A DNA stretch of 64,000 bases from Cerioporus squamosus (taxonomy: Eukaryota > Basidiomycota > Agaricomycetes > Polyporales > Polyporaceae). The stretch spans positions 1-64,000 of the forward strand of contig JABYQS010000001.1 of the NCBI GenBank assembly GCA_022592435.1, written 5' to 3'. This document shows positions 1-11,348 of the stretch, one piece after another; position 1 is the stretch's first letter; every line of letters starts with the position of its first letter. The position numbers and the translations under genes were made by a program. Under the pieces are notes generated by a model that saw nothing but the letters and a program-made list of their open reading frames with translations, was not told where the DNA came from and made no database searches.

Positions 1-468
1 AAGCTGACGGAGCGACTCGGACCCTCCCATAGTACCCACTACATATCCTGTCATCACGGAAAAGTATACTGTACATATTGTTTATCTTCTATACTTCTGC
101 CCTATCTTTTGCGTTCACGATCTTTCCAGAGTATAGAATCCGGTACATATGTGTCGTCGCCGTGTAGCCATTCATTTGCTACTGTGCGTGTGCTGAACGG
201 ACTATTGGTTGTATTATCAGGCTCGTGTTGTGTCCTCTCCTCTGACGAAATCACACCATTGTGTCTCTTCAGTGCTCACGACTTCCGTGATACAGTGAAT
301 TGGCTTCCCAGGTTGAATTCGGCACCAGTCGCGTCCGTCACACTCAACCTCGATCGCAGGCACATCGGCCCTGGGATCTGTGAAGACGGGCAAGGCTTCG
401 AGTATATAGGATGACGTCCGCTCTCTGCTTACCTCCCCGACGTCCCCAACCACCTCGTCGCCCACATC
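1..468. other. Upstream non-coding stretch
   Basis: No convincing gene is visible. The short open frames here are not linked by plausible splice sites to anything conserved. The right-hand part is presumably the promoter and 5' leader of the gene starting at 469. The first bases may belong to a neighbour outside the window. Confidence 0.4.
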
Positions 469-1714
469 ATGTCGCCCATACGCACCCGCCGCGCCCGCGC
501 CGCTCGAGGCGGCCGCGAGAACTTCCTTCCCGTGCCCGCGGCCGTTCGAAACACACCTGCGAAGACCGGACTCGACTTGGACTTGAAGAAGTTCCCTGGA
601 ACGCCTGGCTCATCGCGAACCGTCGCACCGCGCAAGGTCGCTCACCGGCGCAATACCATCTTCGTCATCGAACGGGCTGGCAACAGTGGCAAGCAACGAC
701 ATGTCCTCGCAGACCGCTCCGTGCAACTGAACCAAGCGGAGCTCGACCTCAAGGAGAGCCGCAAGACCTTCCAACCCTTATCCAAGCCGAACGACAGCCC
801 GGACTCTCCTGACACGAACCAACTGGAGGACTCTCCTAGCACAGACGGACTTGACTCGGACGCAGGAGATGAGGAAGGAGACGGGGAACGCCATGTCCAC
901 TGGACGGACGGTATCCGCAACAGGGCGGGCTCCGTCGTCTTGCCCCCGCGCGTGCCTGCGCACATTCCGGTACTTCGCAAGAAGGTGCGTATCAGTTCGG
1001 CAAGACTACGTCTCGTTAGCACAGTGCTGATCATGCGTTTGGGGTGATTTCTGCTAGGCTCGGGGTTCCTACCCGCGGTCAATCCTACAAGTCTCGATAT
1101 ATCACGACCCACTGGTCACACCGCGCAAGCATTCCGTGGCTGCAACGCCGTATCGTTCTCGTGGACGAACCGCACAGCTCTGCACTCCTATCTTCGACTT
1201 CAGTTCACGGGAGCAGTCCCCATCTCCCTCGCGCTCTGGTTCTCGGTCTCCTCCGCTCGTCATCGACACAGATTTCACGCCTACTGGACTGGACCAGCAG
1301 CCTTTGACTGCGGACGACACCCCACGCGCCTCGACCTCTGCGCTACAACTGCGAAGGAACTTGCCACGCGCGCGATCCAGCAATGCGCTCGGAGACCCCT
1401 CTACTAGTAGCTCCAGAGTCTATCAGGCGACCATGATCAGGGATACATCCCGTACTCAGCAGCTCTCTGCCGCATCTTCGTCCATCACCCCTAGACCTCC
1501 TGTCGCCTCAGGTCGTTGGGTTCCAGAGACTGTTCAAGACGCCATTCGCGAAGCTCCTAGCGACCACCACACGGTGGACTCGGAATCTGCTAACATCTGC
1601 CCTGGGTTCTTCAGATTGCCGCGCAACCGGGTCGACCGCTGCCTTGTCATATTTTCCCTATTCTACTTTCCGATCGCTTTCGTCTTGCTGCTTCCCATCG
1701 TCGGTCTCGTTTGA
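469..1714 (+). CDS. Hypothetical protein with C-terminal membrane anchor
   Basis: Two exons, 469-984 and 1058-1714, join in phase across a 73-nt GT-AG intron and give 390 residues. I do not recognise a family. The N-terminus is Arg/Ala-rich (MSPIRTRRARAARGG). An acidic, Ser/Pro-rich stretch follows at about residues 100-145 with DSPDSPD-type repeats and a run of Asp/Glu. The second half is Ser/Arg/Pro-rich and probably disordered. The last 20 or so residues are strongly hydrophobic (VIFSLFYFPIAFVLLLPIVG) and end almost at the stop codon, as in a tail-anchored protein with its bulk in the cytosol or nucleoplasm. The ATG at 469 is the first in frame and sits just after a pyrimidine-rich leader. 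Function is unknown; a tail-anchored adaptor is only an inference. Confidence 0.7.
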
Positions 1715-1987
1715 CTGGCACACTGACAGCAATATCCTGGATACCTAGATCCTTCTGTCTATGCGTACAGTGGCCGTTCGTCTCTCGCCGTGTTGTCGTT
1801 CTGTCTCTCTCGTTCTCCTTCAGGGTTGTCGCTGCGAACCAGTCCTTTGTACACTTCACACGTACTCGTAATCCAGAGCGTGGTAAAGATAGGAGTTTCC
1901 TATCTGGGTGAACGCGGTCGGCGGGCCGTGTTTCGTGTGTGCTTCACAGCCCGGTCAGAGTGCAGCCGTACTTGAACACCATCCACC

Positions 1988-4154
1988 ATGTTCTCAACTG
2001 CACAGACAGAAGGCGACGAGGGAGCGACTAAGCCAGCTCCAGACGCCCTCTCATTACACTCCTTACCGGCTGAGGTGATTGAGCGCATCCTTACCTTCAG
2101 CGATCCGCGCGACGTCTCGGTATGACCATTTCAGTACCCGCTATAGCACAAGTTTCTGACGTACATACGAATCCAGAGATATGCACGAACATGTCGCCAC
2201 GCCCATCGGATCGTCTACGAGACAGAAGACCAGTATCTGTGGCGCGAGCTCTATCTTGGCCGCCCATTTGACGACCTGCGGCGAGCGATTGCTACGCCCA
2301 AAGGCCGCATCGCTGCACCAAGCCTCTCTGGGACATTGGGCACCTATGAACCCAAGCAGGAAGTTCAGTGGCGACCGGAACTGCAGCGGAGGTTCCAGGC
2401 AGAACTCATCGCGAGCTCGGGCAGGGCCCACGACGTCGAACTCCTCCAGGCCGCCTACGAGGCCTTCCTCTCCGCAATAGACACCGCAGCCCCCGTGGAC
2501 GGCGCAGATAGCGGGCTCAGAGAAGAGGCCTCCGCGGGAAAGGAAGACGGCCCCAGCACCACCGCGGGCTTAATGTCGCGCTCCGAGAACATCCGCTGGG
2601 TCGACCGCGTCCTGCGCAAGACACGCTTCCTCGAGGTCATCCCCGTCTACACCGGCGCGATTGTGAACATCTCATCGCTCGGGCAGCTCAACGCGGACGG
2701 GAGCGGCTCGCCCTCCTCCTCCGACCCCGTCAAGGATGCACGCGCAGGCCCAGACGACGTCGACATCCCGTACCCACACGACCCGGAGGTGTGCTGGGCC
2801 CCGGCGCGGATTGTGCAGGCGCAGCAGATGCGCGCACGGCTGCGCGCGTGCGTCGCGCTCTCGCACGAGAGCAGCTTCGAGATCCACAGCCGCGTGCGGA
2901 TGGCGACGCTGCGCAAGGCGAGCCGCGCGTTCGTGTACGACATGCGCAAGTACCAGCCGAGCACGCTCTGGGGGCCGTACCGCACGGGCGAGGACGGGCG
3001 CACCGTGCTCGTGAACTGGGAGCACATCGAGCACATCCTGAACGTCGTGGGCCTCAAGCTGCGTGATGTACCGATTTCGAGCTTAGGCTACTTCAAGAAG
3101 CCGCTCTTCCAGATGGACGCGCTCCGCGCGTACAGTGCCGTTGGCTCGTCTCAGCGGCCGGAGAGCGATTGGGCTGGAGTATCTGGCACCTGGCGGCGAT
3201 TCGTATGCTTCATGGACTATCGGTGAGTGCCTGTAGAGCTTCATGGCGCCGCTGGACTGACTACGCTGTATCTCATACCTGCAGGGATCTATACATGTTC
3301 AATGTAAGACCCAACTCCGAGTTCTGAGGTTGCGCATACGCGTGCACTAACCACCACCCTCTCCCTCTTCCAGTACAGCACCCTCCCCCCAGGCCCGCAC
3401 GACCCGGACTTCTTCGATGACCCCTTCGACGAGGCCCTGCGCCCCGTCGAGCTCACGCTCGAGCTCATCTCGCGCGACGACTACTTCGCAGAGCCACACC
3501 GCATCCCGTTCGACCCGTCCACGCGGAGCGGGTCACCGCGCGGGGGCCCGATCGGCGACTGCGACGACGACCCGCGCTTCCCGACGCTGTACTTTAAGGG
3601 CTACTCGCGCGGGGCGCAGCACTCGAACGACGCGACGATCCGCGGCAAGGTCAGCACGCTCTCGGACGGGGCGGTGCGGTGGCAGTTTGTGCGTGAGGTG
3701 GGCGGGCTTCTCGGAGACTCGGCCTGCTTTTTCCATCTCGAGTGCGGGTGGCGGAATGGCTGACGATCTCTCAATGGGCGTGCGCAGGTGACTTCGTACG
3801 ACGGACGCATGCAGTGGAGGTGCGCGTGTCGGTTGGTATTTGCTTGGTGAAGAGTGCGACTCATAGAATGTCTATTTGTAGCGCGGAAGGTGTGCAAGTA
3901 GGCCACGTCTGCAGTGCTGCAGGAGTGGCCGGAATATGGACCGGTGCTCATCACGATCGCGGTAAGTAGGAACGATGCCGTTATGTCGCCCTGCTTATCG
4001 ACGCTGACCCTAAGAACGCATAGACGACCCTGCAGGTGGGTTTACTCCCGCGGGATACATGCAAAGTGACTGACTCTCATTCATCGCAGGTCCATTCTGG
4101 ATGGTCAAAGTTTCTGACGGGTTGCCCATCGGTGTACTCAACACTCTTCACTAG
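1988..4154 (+). CDS. F-box domain protein
   Basis: Eight exons fit in phase: 1988-2119, 2177-3222, 3285-3303, 3374-3688, 3788-3819, 3882-3961, 4024-4035 and 4090-4154, giving 566 residues. Residues 23-44 read LHSLPAEVIERILTFSDPRD, a clear F-box start, and the next exon continues with RYARTCRHAHRIVYE and LWRELYLGRPFDD, as in basidiomycete F-box proteins. This domain would bind Skp1 in an SCF ubiquitin ligase. The C-terminal half is a conserved module of unknown fold containing EGVQVGHVCSAAGVAGIWTG and ending DDPAGPFWMVKV, which probably recognises the substrate. The gene has a 19-nt exon and a 12-nt exon; both are needed to keep the conserved C-terminal block in frame. The substrate cannot be predicted. 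Confidence 0.85.
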
Positions 4155-4329
4155 TTCCGCACAGCCCCTGTGCTCTGTTCATCTTTGTATCATTTCCGCC
4201 GAACTCACCTTGCTTTCGTGTACTGTTTAGGGAACATGCCTAGCGTCCGACCGTGTACGATACATTAAAGGGGGATAGCATCCGGGTAATGTACAACAAA
4301 ATTTGATTCCTTCCACGAGCAGCAGCAGG

Positions 4330-5493
4330 TCACTCCTTCACGGGGATGCCGGCGGCCTTGCTGAAGTAGGTCACAAGGCGAGCGTACAGGTCCTCGTATC
4401 TGTCGCAGAGTCAGTGTGCACTCCCGAGCATTGGAGGAAACGATACGTACTGCTTCTTGTTCTCCGGGTCGTCCAGGTTAGCTCGAGCAGCGGCGAAGCC
4501 GTGGAAGCTAGACGATATCGGGCCCGTGTAAGTTAGAGCGACTGGGGAACATGGAGAGTACGCACGAGTCGTAGTGCTTGTAGTCGCTCTTCTCAGAGAT
4601 TGGCTTCTTGGAGATAATCTCGAGAATCTGCTTGGTCTGTTGCCAGCAAGGTCAGTGTTTGGTTTCTGGCACACAACTGCGGCTACTAACCTCGTCAACC
4701 GGCTCGTCGTTGCTGGGGTATAGACCGAGAGGAATGTTAAGGTTGGTGACGTCACCATGCGCAAGCATCCTGAGGGCAAGTGTGTAAGTCAATTGATCTT
4801 GGCAGTATACGCCCCAAATACCTACGCAGGGTGGATCGAAGCGACAGCGCCGAACGGAGTGCCCTCCTTCGAGCCCGACAAGATGGTCACCTTGCCACCT
4901 ACGGGGATACCTCAGAAGTGTGCTCGCTTTACGCAACAGGTTTACGTACCCCAGCAGTAACCGTACAGACCAACAAACTCAACACCCTCGGACTTAAGAG
5001 CCTTGCCGACGTTGATAGCCTTCTCTACTGCGTTACCGGGGTTGGCGATACCCCCGAAGAACTGCTGGAGCTTGGCCTTCTCCTCGTCGGTCTTGGGAGG
5101 GAACTGGTCGACGGGCCACGGCTCGCCCGGCTCGAAGAAGTCGGGCATGAGAACCTGCACACCCAGCTTCTCGGCGAGGATGTCCGCGCCCTGCTGGGTC
5201 TGCGGCTTGAACCTGCGGTCCGTTCAGCGTCGCGATCCTCCGCTTATGACAGGCTACTTACCCGAAGATGTCGTAGACGGAAACAAGGGCGACCTTGCCA
5301 GGGGTCTGAGGGCCAGTCACGTAGACCTGTCCAGTAGTTCAGCGATTCGCGTTCGCAGCTGATATGGATGATCGGCGGGGAAGCTGACCTTGCTGAAGCC
5401 GGCATAGGACTTGTAGGAGCCTTTGGGGGCGTAGTCAGACTTGACGGGGGGGATCGAGCAGCAGGCCTGGTTGGTGTTGTGGACGGTGCTCAT
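4330..5493 (-). CDS. Dienelactone hydrolase family protein
   Basis: Eight exons on the minus strand (5493-5389, 5326-5262, 5212-4950, 4898-4826, 4769-4691, 4636-4566, 4507-4451, 4399-4330) join in phase to 260 residues, the usual size for the family. It is an alpha/beta hydrolase. The nucleophile motif is LYGYCWGG, with Cys in place of the Ser seen in most esterases. The Asp is likely in YPSNDEPVDE and the His in YKHYDSFHGFAAARAN. Characterised members open dienelactones in the chlorocatechol pathway; most fungal members act on unknown lactones or esters in the cytosol. The start at 5493 (MSTVHNTNQACCSIPPV) matches family N-termini. An in-frame upstream ATG at 5565 would add 24 residues. The gene converges on the F-box gene with a 175-bp gap. 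Confidence 0.9.
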
Positions 5494-6016
5494 TCTGGCT
5501 GTTCTGAGGGTTGGGTAGAGATGGTGGGCGAGTGCGCGCAACCGTGCATACATCGATGACGACATCCCTCAGCCCTGCACTTATATCGCCTGCCAAATAG
5601 GCACGCGTTGATCACACGGCATTTCCCGGCGTCCATAAAGCTCGCGAGGCGCGGGAAGACTTCTCTCATCTCTCCCTCACCACGGCTGGGTGCTTGCTTC
5701 GCCTTGCAACTCTCTGTCTTGTCTTGCTACAAGTGGCCTGGGGTACCCGTGGACAGAGGGCAGATCACACCGACTGAGCTCAATTAAGCCGGAGCGCTTT
5801 CTAGTCCGCCTCGCGATTCGTCGCAGACGGTGTGGGAAGTGCTTGACTATGTAGCTCGCACATTCATCCAATATATTCGTCTCTTTCTCACCTTCGAACA
5901 TTCGTGCGTGTGCAGTGCGACTGTGGTGGAATTCTGGAGCACACAGATCACAAGACAGCAGGTACGTTCCCATGCAGGAGACACCTATTCCGTTCAGTAA
6001 GCCCATGGTAAGTGAC
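5494..6016. other. Intergenic: DLH promoter and DUF7702 copy A 3' flank
   Basis: No gene is supported. The stretch contains the promoter and leader of the dienelactone hydrolase gene and the 3' flank of the membrane-protein gene ending at 6017. No repeat or structured element stood out. Confidence 0.4.
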
Positions 6017-7096
6017 CTATGCTGGCTCGACGACCACCCCGTTCTTGTTGGTAGTTACCTGACTTCGACTCCAGTAGTTCTCCTCACCCTTCTCCGACTC
6101 GTCCAAGATCTTTTCCTTCCGCAAAGGGATCAAGACTCCACCGAGAAGATATATGCCCACGGCGATATACTCCATCATCACCGACATGACGAGGTATATG
6201 CCCCAACGCGACGATGCAGCGCTGAACTTGCCCAGCCCCGAGTTGCTCGGATGCACCGGAACCTGGTGTCCCCCGAAGAAAGTCACAGTCGCAGGGCTCC
6301 ACGAGGAGAGTGCCCCGTAGAGGATCCGCACCAGGAGGAACGGGACTGTCATGGTGATTGCGATGAGTAGCTGGGTATGTCCACTCCCGTCAGTAATCGT
6401 CAAGCACGAAGGTGCATATAGTGAGACTTACCCTCTGTCTGTACCTCAGAATGCGTTTCCGATGCATCCAGCAGTACAGCACGATGCACAACATGCCGAA
6501 GAAAAGGATGATGAAGAGGATCATGGCGGCATGGCGGAGTGTGACGTTGTCGTTGTACTCATCCCATGTTGTCGCCGTTGTTCCTCTCGCGCCCCCGACG
6601 ATTGCGAGGATCACGCCCGTTGCGCCAGACAGCGCGACGACGAGCAGGCCTCTCGAGAACACGAAGGTCTTGTCGAGAGAATACTGCCCGCTGCAGCATG
6701 CGTGGTGAGCTATACCCATAGGTCACAAGTTAAGAGGCGAGAACTCACACCGTGCGCAGAAACCCAAGTGTCGCCGCCAGTAGCGGTCCTTGTCCCGCTC
6801 CCTCAGTGATGATGTAGATCGTTCGTTCTGCGACGTTCGTGGGGTTGTACTCCGACAAAATGTGCGTGATACCTCCCACAAGCCGGACTGCGTAGTGTCA
6901 TGCCCGTAACATTGTCAGTCTGGATCGCTACCATCTGTTGTAGATGGGAGGACGTACGAACGGACATCGCCCCAAGGAAGAGCCACCCCATCCTCCTGTC
7001 GCGCTCCCACCAGGCGAGGAAGAATGCCACGAAGAGCAGCGGGCCGTACGTCGCGACCTGGACTGCTGCGATGATTCCGCGGGCGTCGAGGCCCAT
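6017..7096 (-). CDS. DUF7702-like integral membrane protein, copy A
   Basis: Four exons (7096-6958, 6887-6749, 6690-6432, 6370-6017) give 296 residues with correct phases. The start MGLDARGIIAAVQVATYG is the family's typical N-terminus. About six to seven hydrophobic segments follow: YGPLLFVAFFLAW, the segment leading into GGITHILSEYNPTN, a Gly/Leu-rich segment after TLGFLRTV, GLLVVALSGATGVILAIVGG, AAMILFIILFFGMLCIVLY, and two after the last intron (MTVPFLLVRILYGAL and YLVMSVMMEYIAVGIYLLGG). The layout resembles a seven-TM protein, and the family is annotated in fungi as DUF7702 (assignment from memory). Function is unknown; a sensor or channel role is speculation. It is the most divergent of the three tandem copies, with its own tail ending NKNGVVVEPA. 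Confidence 0.8.
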
Positions 7097-7727
7097 CTGC
7101 GCCAGTGAGTTGAGTGTACTACAGACGCAAGCGGGAAGACCAGATGTGGGAGAGAAAAATTGACATGCTCTCCCCCTCAGTCGTCGTTGTCCTCGCTTTA
7201 TAGCTCGCTCGAATGAGACCTACGTAGCATGCGTATGCTACGTGGGGCGAGGAGGAGGACCCCAGGCCAGCGTCCGCCTGCGTCGGACACGGACCGACGC
7301 CGTGCTCGATCAGGCAACGCGTCGGGTGTCCCCCGGTGTACTAGTAGTATTCTCACTGAAGTATGGGCTCACGATAAGATGAGTCTGTCAGGAATGCGGA
7401 AATGACGGAGGTGCATATGTGTGGTGGTCGCAGGCCCGGTGCGCAGGCAGGCTCACATAGCTTTGATAGACGCCTGAAACCCTTCCTCTCCTTAAGCCAC
7501 CCTGGCTTAGATTCCAAACTGAGCACTGGTCAGCGGGGCGGTGGCTCCCCACCGCTCTGCACCTACATGTCGAAGAGTCGTAACGATGTACCAGAGGTGA
7601 GCACGCACTTCATTCTGCGCCTCGCCGGATTAATGCTAGTAGACTTCGATAAGCTACTTATGCATTCATAAAGATTCAAAGCAGGTCCACTACGAGGGCT
7701 CGTATGCTCAACCCGTCGGCAACATTG
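7097..7727. other. Intergenic between DUF7702 copies A and B
   Basis: No gene is supported. The stretch holds the copy A promoter, including the palindrome at 7222-7243, and the 3' flank of copy B. Confidence 0.4.
7222..7243. repeat. Near-perfect palindrome upstream of DUF7702 copy A
   Basis: Nine-base arms ACGTAGCAT and ATGCTACGT flank a GCGT loop. It lies about 125 bp upstream of the copy A start codon, where a dimeric regulator could bind. It is not seen in front of copies B or C. Confidence 0.5.
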
Positions 7728-8777
7728 CTATCGTAACTTGGAATACAACAGGTACGAATCGCTCCAGGTGTCCGTCTTCCTGTAGTCCGGCACGTCCTTG
7801 CTTAGCGGCGTGACGACGCCCACGACTGCGTAGACGAGCACCGCGATATACTCCATGAGCACGGACATGACGAGCAAGGTGCCCCACTCGAAAGACGCAG
7901 AGGTGACCTCCCTAGGCCGTCGCTACTCGGGACCGAGGGCACCTGCCGGCCGTTGACGATCGTCAAGGGGCTCGGGGCGAACCCGCCAAGAACACCATAG
8001 ACCACACGGACGCCGAGGAAGGGGAGCGTGGCAGCGATGCCCTTGAGCATCTGCAGACAATCGCCAGGTGTGTTGTGTCGGCACTGCAGCTCGGCGCGCG
8101 CGAGAATTGAGGCTCACCTGGCGCCTGTGCCGCAGGATGAGGGAGCGGCGCTGCCAGCAGAGGGCCGTCAGGGTGACTCCTCCGAGGTACATGAGAGCAA
8201 AGAGGACGACACAGACGTGTCGCTGGGTTGTCGCGCTGTTGAGGGAGCTCTGGGACGTCGCGTTGCCTGTGCTCACTCCTCCGCTGACGGTGAGCGCGAG
8301 ACCGATGGTCCCGACGAGGCCCACCAGTTTCAGGCCCGTCGATATGAGGGTGTTGTCCTCGAGCGAGCACTGGGTGCTGGAGAGAGACCAAGGAAACGGT
8401 GAGTCTCTTACGCACAGCGCACTTGAGCACGACTCACACCGTCCGCAGGAACCCGAGGGTCGCCATGAGGAGCCGGGAGAGCCCAGCAGACTCCATGGGA
8501 TTGTAGATGATGCGTTCGGTCTTGTTCGTCGGGTCGTTCTCTGACAGAACGTGGGTCACGCCGGCGACGATGCGGACTGGGGCTGCGGTCAGACCCCGAA
8601 GCGTGCACAAGTGCCCCAGGGTTCTGCGGGAGGGGACTCACATATGGAGATGGTGACGAGGAATATCCAGCCGGCGTTGCGTTGCGTGAGAAGCCGTTTC
8701 GCAGGTCGAGGACCTCGCTTGGGGATGTACATGGCCATCTGTACCACCGCGATGATCCCACACGCATCGAGACCCAT
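7728..8777 (-). pseudogene. DUF7702-like membrane protein, copy B (disrupted)
   Basis: The exon pattern matches copies A and C: 8777-8642, 8576-8438, 8376-8118 and a last exon from 8050. Exons 2 and 3 are exactly 139 and 259 nt in all three copies. Two lesions are visible. In exon 1 the residues after MAMYIP (KRGPRPAKRLLTQR) are out of register with the paralogs; the alternative frame reads EVLDLRNGFSRNA, which does match. Compensating indels have therefore replaced the first TM segment with a basic stretch, although the frame is restored before the exon ends. In the last exon one base is missing near 7905-7915, after SSDGLG. The current frame stops at 7802, while the neighbouring frame continues with EWGTLLVMSVLMEYIAV to a stop at 7728. 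Either it is a decaying gene or the assembly has indels here. Confidence 0.7.
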
Positions 8778-9395
8778 TGGGATGAAGAGAAGCTGTAGGG
8801 GAGGGATCGGATGGGGAGGAAGTGCGAATGGTTGATCTGGCAGTGAACAGGTGGTATACACGGCGGTGAGCTGGGGATGCTAGAATTCGAAGCACTTGTT
8901 TGTCTGTCCGAGGACGATAACCTCCTCGCCCAGGAAGATATACAGCACCGATAGCGCTTACTGCTTCACATCCTCGGACCGAGTGCTCTGGTGCTGTGGT
9001 CTTTAACACTAGTATAGCTGCTGTATATTTTTGTCAACCACAGGTGATGTGAGACCGTGGAGTAACTGTTGCAGATGCATGCTCGTGGCAATGATTTGGG
9101 GAATGCAACCTCACTCTTCGCTTGCTCTACACATAACCGGTACCGCCCATTTTCAATTCAAGTAAGGAGAGATGACACAGGAGCAGGATGTCAATGTACG
9201 GAAAGCGCATGTGAATTGTCAAGAGTCCCCAATAGTGAACCATAGGTCTCCTATGGAGTATCGCGAACTGCTGCGCCTCGGGTTGGTTGGCAGCATCAAG
9301 AGGGAGAATACAAGTAGGAGAATAATCAGTCATTATGCAAGCTCTAAACTACTAGACCGGAGAGGAAAGACAAGCCACAGCATCCCCGCGCACGA
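8778..9395. other. Intergenic between DUF7702 copies B and C
   Basis: No gene is supported. The left part is the copy B promoter, including the shared element at 8889-8909. The rest is the 3' flank of copy C. Confidence 0.4.
8889..8909 (-). promoter_or_regulatory. Promoter element shared by DUF7702 copies B and C
   Basis: The stretch GAAGCACTTGTTTGTCTGTC (plus strand) about 112 bp upstream of the copy B start is repeated with one change at 10632-10652, about 121 bp upstream of copy C. The flanks are also related. It may be a conserved control site, or only a trace of the recent duplication. Confidence 0.45.
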
Positions 9396-10511
9396 CTACC
9401 GTCGCCATTGGCCATCATATTGGTTACCCGCCGCATATTGGGTACCCGCCGCATATTGGTTACCCATCGCATACGACTGGCCCGGTGCCTCCTCCTCATC
9501 CTTCACGTATTCTGGCGGCGCGTCCTTGCCCAGGGGGGTCATGATGCCGACCACGACATAGATGATGACGGCGATGTACTCCATGAGCACGGACATGACG
9601 AGGTAGATGCCCCACTCGGACGAGACAGAAGTGAACTTGCCGAGGCCGCTGTTATTCGGGATCGACAGTTCTTGCTGGCCATCGACGATCTTTAAGGGAT
9701 ACGGGGCGAACGAGGAGAGGATACTGTAGAGCACCCGGACGCCGAGGAAGGGGAGCGTAGCGGTGACGCCATTGAGCAGCTGCAGGAAAATAGCTCATGT
9801 GTCGGTACTACAGTCTGCAGTGCGGAAATAGGTTGGAAACTGACCTGGCGCCTGTACCGCAGGATGACATCCCGGTTCTGCCAGCACATGACTGTCAGGC
9901 CTACCGCCCCGACGTACATGACGACGAAGAGGATGGAGCCGGCATGACGCTGGTCCAGTGCGCTGTTGAGGCTGCTCTGGGACGTCGCGTCGCCTGCACT
10001 CACTCCTCCGCTGATGGCGAGTGCGAGGCCGACCGTTCCGACGAGACCCAATATCCGTAGGCCCCTCGTCATAAGGTTGTTGTCCTCAAGTGAGTATTGC
10101 GTTCTGCGGGGCGATAGAGAGGGTGGTGAATGAGGTGATAATTGCGCGGCTACTGGGGCACAACTCACACTGTACGCAGGAAACCGAGGGACGCCATGAG
10201 GAGCGGGGAGAGCCCGGCGGCCTCCATGATTGAGTAGATAGTGCGTTCGGTCGAATTTGTCGGGTCGCTCTCTGACATCACGTGGGTTATGCCTCCAATG
10301 ATTCGGACTGTGAAGACGAGGACGGTCAGGCTCTGCGATGCAAGACCTTGAGCAGCCGAGGCAACGTACCTATGGAGAGGATGACAAGGAATATCCAACC
10401 GGCTTTGCGTGCGAAGCCATGTCGGAATGTGAGGAACCCGCCTACGAGGAGGACTGGGATGTAGAAGGCGATTTCCACCGCAGCTATGCTTCCGCGTGCA
10501 TCGAGGCCCAT
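9396..10511 (-). CDS. DUF7702-like integral membrane protein, copy C
   Basis: Four exons (10511-10370, 10307-10169, 10103-9845, 9779-9396) join in phase to 307 residues. This is the most intact copy: MGLDARGSIAAVEIAFYIP, a first TM segment VLLVGGFLTF, then HGFARKAGWIFLVILSI, VRIIGGITHVMSESDPTN, GLVGTVGLALAISGGVSAG, SILFVVMYVGAVGLTVMCW and a final pair of TM segments ending YLVMSVLMEYIAVIIYVVVG. A cytosolic-looking tail carries a small repeat, GNQYAAGTQYAAGNQY, encoded by imperfect 17-18-nt DNA repeats at about 9420-9472. Biochemical function is unknown. Head-to-tail arrangement with copies B and A, identical intron phases and two equal exon lengths show the trio arose by tandem duplication. 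Confidence 0.85.
9420..9472. repeat. Short tandem repeat inside copy C tail
   Basis: Three imperfect copies of a unit close to TTACCCGCCGCATATTGG lie back to back. They encode the repeated QYAAG motif at the C-terminus of the membrane protein. Confidence 0.7.
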
Positions 10512-11348
10512 TGATCTGAGGAGGAGGAGGGGTATGTGAGAAGAGAGAAGGGTAGGAGGATAGGGAACGGCTCACTGGCTGCAAGTAGGTCATTATAAAC
10601 GGCGTGGGCTCGGGTATGTCGAGTGTTACGAGAAGCACTCGTTTGTCTGTCCTAGCACGAGGACGTCTTCGGCTCGGAAGATGCAAAGCAGCGCCAGTGC
10701 CCAAACCCACCATTCCCGCGGGTCGGCTTGTCTGTTGCTGTGATCCCTGACAGCGTTAGAGCAGTGGCTGTATCGCCAAAAAGTCTTCCGGACGAGGGAG
10801 TCGAGTCGGACGCCCATCGACATACCCGAGAACGCACCCACCGAACTGAACATACCCGCGACCCCCGCGCAGGTCGGTGGGCGCTAGCACGCACCGCACC
10901 GCCTTGCGACGGTTCCGTGGAAGGTGGGCAGCGTATTTTTGTCTGATGTGCGCTACACACTGCTCTTGAATCGATCACTATGATCAGCATGGATGAGTAG
11001 AGAACATAGCACTGATGTCGTCGTCGTCGATACAACTCTAGTGGATTTGCGGGGCGAGACAATGATTCATGAGCGTAGGGCTGTGCCGAAGCAGCACAGA
11101 CACTGGTCGGATATGTCGCGGGAGGGTATGCAGCCTGTAGTCGTTTCGGACAGCGTGTGTGCGGTAATTGCATACCATGTAGTAATGTAAGCATCTAGTC
11201 GTGGTCTGAAGGAGCTGCGACTCTGAGGTTGAATTGAACGCGCTGCGGTTCTCGAACGCATGGCCGCCACGTGGCACAGCAAGCGCTTGCAGGTGTCGGA
11301 CCGAAATCTTTCCAAGTTCGCTCACTGTGGTTGGGATCGTCACCCAGG
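10512..11348. other. Divergent promoter region between DUF7702 copy C and LAS1
   Basis: No gene is supported in this stretch of about 840 bp. It must hold the promoters of both flanking genes. The element shared with copy B lies at 10632-10652, and a TATAAA-like string occurs near 10592 on the plus strand. Confidence 0.4.
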
